Assembly (NCBI GenBank): GCA_002377695.1
Contig: DFQH01000007.1
Location: 336,343 to 400,342, forward strand
Direction of reading: 5' to 3'
DNA: 64,000 nucleotides
From: Citromicrobium sp. UBA3494
GTDB lineage: Bacteria > Pseudomonadota > Alphaproteobacteria > Sphingomonadales > Sphingomonadaceae
Shown here: piece by piece, positions 62,237 to 64,000 of the stretch
How the letters are laid out: every line of letters starts with the position of its first letter
How positions within the stretch are numbered: the first letter of the stretch is position 1
The notes under the pieces: generated by a model
Seen by the model: only the letters and a program-made list of their open reading frames with translations
Databases searched by the model: none
What the model was told of the DNA's origin: nothing
Made by a program: the position numbers and the translations under genes

Positions 62237-64000
62237 ATGTTCCAGTCAGACTTTTTCCCAGACCGTCAAACATCAAGCACGGTTCCGCTCGCTTTCGCAA
62301 TCGGTGAACAAATTGCCCGGCGACTTGCGGATGGATGCCACCTCACTCGACCTGACATTTCCGGCCTGTTCGCCAAAGACACCGGCGCCCTGGACTGGGG
62401 AAGCGCCTGGACCATCGATGACTACAACAACGCGACCGAGATCGGCGCAATGCTGTGGCTACGGGAATCTTCACGCATCGATCTGGCGACAAGCGTGCAT
62501 GAAGCAGAAGCGCGTTTCGACTGGCTCGAGGCTGCCTTGCCGCCGCGGCACGTGCGCAGCGAAGCACAGGTCGAGCTCCAACAGTTCTCGACCCCGCCGA
62601 TGCTGGCCTGGCTGATGGCGAAGGCCGCAGCCGTCTCTGCGCAAGACACGCTCCTCGAACCGTCCGCAGGCAATGGCGCTCTTTCTCTCTGGGGCAGCGT
62701 CCAGAACGCCTCATTGGTCCTCAACGAGATCGATCCGGCAAGACGAGACGGCCTGGGCCACATCTTCCCTTCGACCACGATCACCGCGCATGACGGGGAA
62801 CTGATCGCGGACCTGCTTCGCGGTCCTGCACCATCGGTCGTGCTGATGAACCCGCCGTTCGCCCGCAGCCAGGAGCGCGGCAAGGACGGCGATACAGCCC
62901 AGCGCCACCTGCGAAGCGCGATCCGGTCTGCCGCCGTTGGAGCGAGGATTGTCGCCATCATGCCCGAAGGCTTCGAGGCCTCCTCCTTCGCCGAGGCTCA
63001 GGAGGAAGCATCGCTGCTCCTCGATGTCCGGTTGCAGCAGATGTTTCGCCGGACCGGAACGGGCATCGCTGTTCGTCTGGTCGTGATCGACAAGGTGCCG
63101 ACTGCGTCCGCGCCAGTTATCGCTGGAGATACATGCGACCTGATCGCGCTCGGCGAACTTGTTACCGAGCTTCCGCCACGTGCGCAAATTTCCGCCAGCC
63201 TCCATCGCCTCCCAGTCAGCAAGCCAGTGCGCCTCGTTGGCAAGACCTCAACGCATCGCGCGCCGGTGCGTCCTGTGGCGCCTTTCGCAGCGACACCAGC
63301 AGCCACAGCGAATGCGACCAATCTTGCCTATTCGGTCCTAGCCGAACCTGCGCCTGTACCCGAACAGACCGGCATCTACCTGCCCTACCGGCCGAGTCGT
63401 ATCGCGTTCGAGGATGCGCCGGTCCATCCCACCCCGCTTGTGGAATCGGTCGCCATGGGTTCGGTCGCGGCGCCCCAGCCGGACGTTAGCCCGCGCCTTC
63501 CCGCAGGTTGGCAGGCCGACGGCCTTCTGTCCGAAGCGCAGTGCGAGACACTGGTCTACGCTGCGCAGGCATTCGCGCGCAACCTGCCGGGCCAGTTCAA
63601 AGTCAGTCAGGAAGCCACCGCGCTGGAATTGTCCGAGGACGGCCAAGCCTACCGTCAGGGCTTTTTCCTCGGCGACGGGACCGGTGCGGGCAAGGGGCGG
63701 CAGATCGCAGCGGTGATCATGGATCGCTGGCTTGCAGGCGAGCGGCGTCATATCTGGATCACCAAGAACGAGGCGCTGCTCGAAGACGCACGCCGCGACT
63801 GGGAAGCGCTCGGCGGGCTGCCGCTCGATCTCCAGCCACTCTCGCGCTGGAAACTTGGGTCTGGCGTGACGATGTCCGAAGGCATTCTCTTCGTCACCTA
63901 TCCGACGCTGCGCTCGGGACGCGCCGAAGATACGCGCCTTGACCAGATCCTTGCCTGGGCGGGCGAGGATTACGATGGCGTGATCGCTTTCGACGAAGCC
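62237..64000 (+). CDS. methyltransferase-strawberry notch helicase fusion, DarB-like (3' end outside window)
   Basis: The frame is open from ATG 62237 (AGGAGG site) to the last base, giving 588 codons with the 3' part missing. The N-terminal half resembles an N6-adenine methyltransferase: SAM motif LLEPSAGNGAL (Glu141 onward) and catalytic N205-P-P-F208. A Pro/Ala linker (about 320-400) leads to an SNF2/strawberry-notch ATPase with Walker A GDGTGAGKGRQ (Lys486) and Walker B beginning IAFDEA at the edge. This order matches the antirestriction protein DarB of phage P1 and strawberry-notch proteins of mobile elements. No in-frame stop is present. Confidence 0.88.
   Translation, partial: MFQSDFFPDRQTSSTVPLAFAIGEQIARRLADGCHLTRPDISGLFAKDTGALDWGSAWTIDDYNNATEIGAMLWLRESSRIDLATSVHEAEARFDWLEAALPPRHVRSEAQVELQQFSTPPMLAWLMAKAAAVSAQDTLLEPSAGNGALSLWGSVQNASLVLNEIDPARRDGLGHIFPSTTITAHDGELIADLLRGPAPSVVLMNPPFARSQERGKDGDTAQRHLRSAIRSAAVGARIVAIMPEGFEASSFAEAQEEASLLLDVRLQQMFRRTGTGIAVRLVVIDKVPTASAPVIAGDTCDLIALGELVTELPPRAQISASLHRLPVSKPVRLVGKTSTHRAPVRPVAPFAATPAATANATNLAYSVLAEPAPVPEQTGIYLPYRPSRIAFEDAPVHPTPLVESVAMGSVAAPQPDVSPRLPAGWQADGLLSEAQCETLVYAAQAFARNLPGQFKVSQEATALELSEDGQAYRQGFFLGDGTGAGKGRQIAAVIMDRWLAGERRHIWITKNEALLEDARRDWEALGGLPLDLQPLSRWKLGSGVTMSEGILFVTYPTLRSGRAEDTRLDQILAWAGEDYDGVIAFDEA

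Overview
The window is 64 kb of GC-rich chromosome from an alphaproteobacterium, most likely a marine Sphingomonadales member of the Erythrobacteraceae type. Pointers are a MipZ-type division ATPase, an NDUFS4-like complex I subunit, the System I (Ccm) cytochrome c maturation operon, a GTTC-N7-GTTC alphaproteobacterial SOS box, and a pyrH-to-fabZ envelope cluster that lacks the lipid A genes lpxD and lpxA. No lpx gene is visible anywhere in the window, which fits sphingolipid-bearing, LPS-lacking sphingomonads. The genus is an inference; no 16S gene is present.

Layout: 1-9.3 kb holds the C-terminal part of hrpB, an NDUFS4-like gene, a class A beta-lactamase, the SRP RNA gene (ffs), a DUF4188-type gene, dnaX-ybaB, lon and an HU gene. 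9.3-14.9 kb holds rlmB, tRNA-Tyr, a KAS III-like gene, psd, a small membrane protein with an SOS box upstream, and rpsB-tsf. 15-26.5 kb holds a PAS protein, a phosphoesterase and the core cluster pyrH-frr-uppS-cdsA-dxr-rseP-bamA-skp-fabZ, then rpmE. 26.6-34.1 kb holds a DksA-like regulator, a prolyl hydroxylase, tRNA-His, an amino-acid dehydrogenase and ccmCDEFGHI. 34.2-43.8 kb holds kup, a cation antiporter, ispZ, ftsY, mtaB, dapF, a GGDEF-EAL protein, an EVE protein and a CsbD protein. 43.8-52.5 kb holds a TPP enzyme, an LplT-like transporter, pgsA, a diguanylate cyclase, mipZ, oxyR and rnd. 52.6-58.8 kb holds aspS, a secreted TPR protein, acpP-fabF-mltG, a 2H phosphoesterase and tRNA-Met.

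The last 5 kb is accessory DNA. A P4-type tyrosine integrase sits directly downstream of tRNA-Met, followed by a small DUF protein, a VirB1-like lytic transglycosylase, a CHC2/Toprim primase-like protein, and the first 588 codons of a large fusion of an N6-adenine methyltransferase-like domain with a strawberry-notch-type helicase/ATPase. The last of these recalls antirestriction protein DarB of phage P1. This looks like the left end of an integrative (possibly conjugative) element whose other end lies outside the window.

Most genes form short co-directional operons with 4-nt ATGA/GTGA stop-start overlaps (dnaX-ybaB, ccmC to ccmI, dapF-mtaB-ftsY, fabZ-downstream gene), indicating translational coupling. 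Long antisense open frames opposite lon, bamA and others are by-products of GC-rich codon usage and are not annotated.
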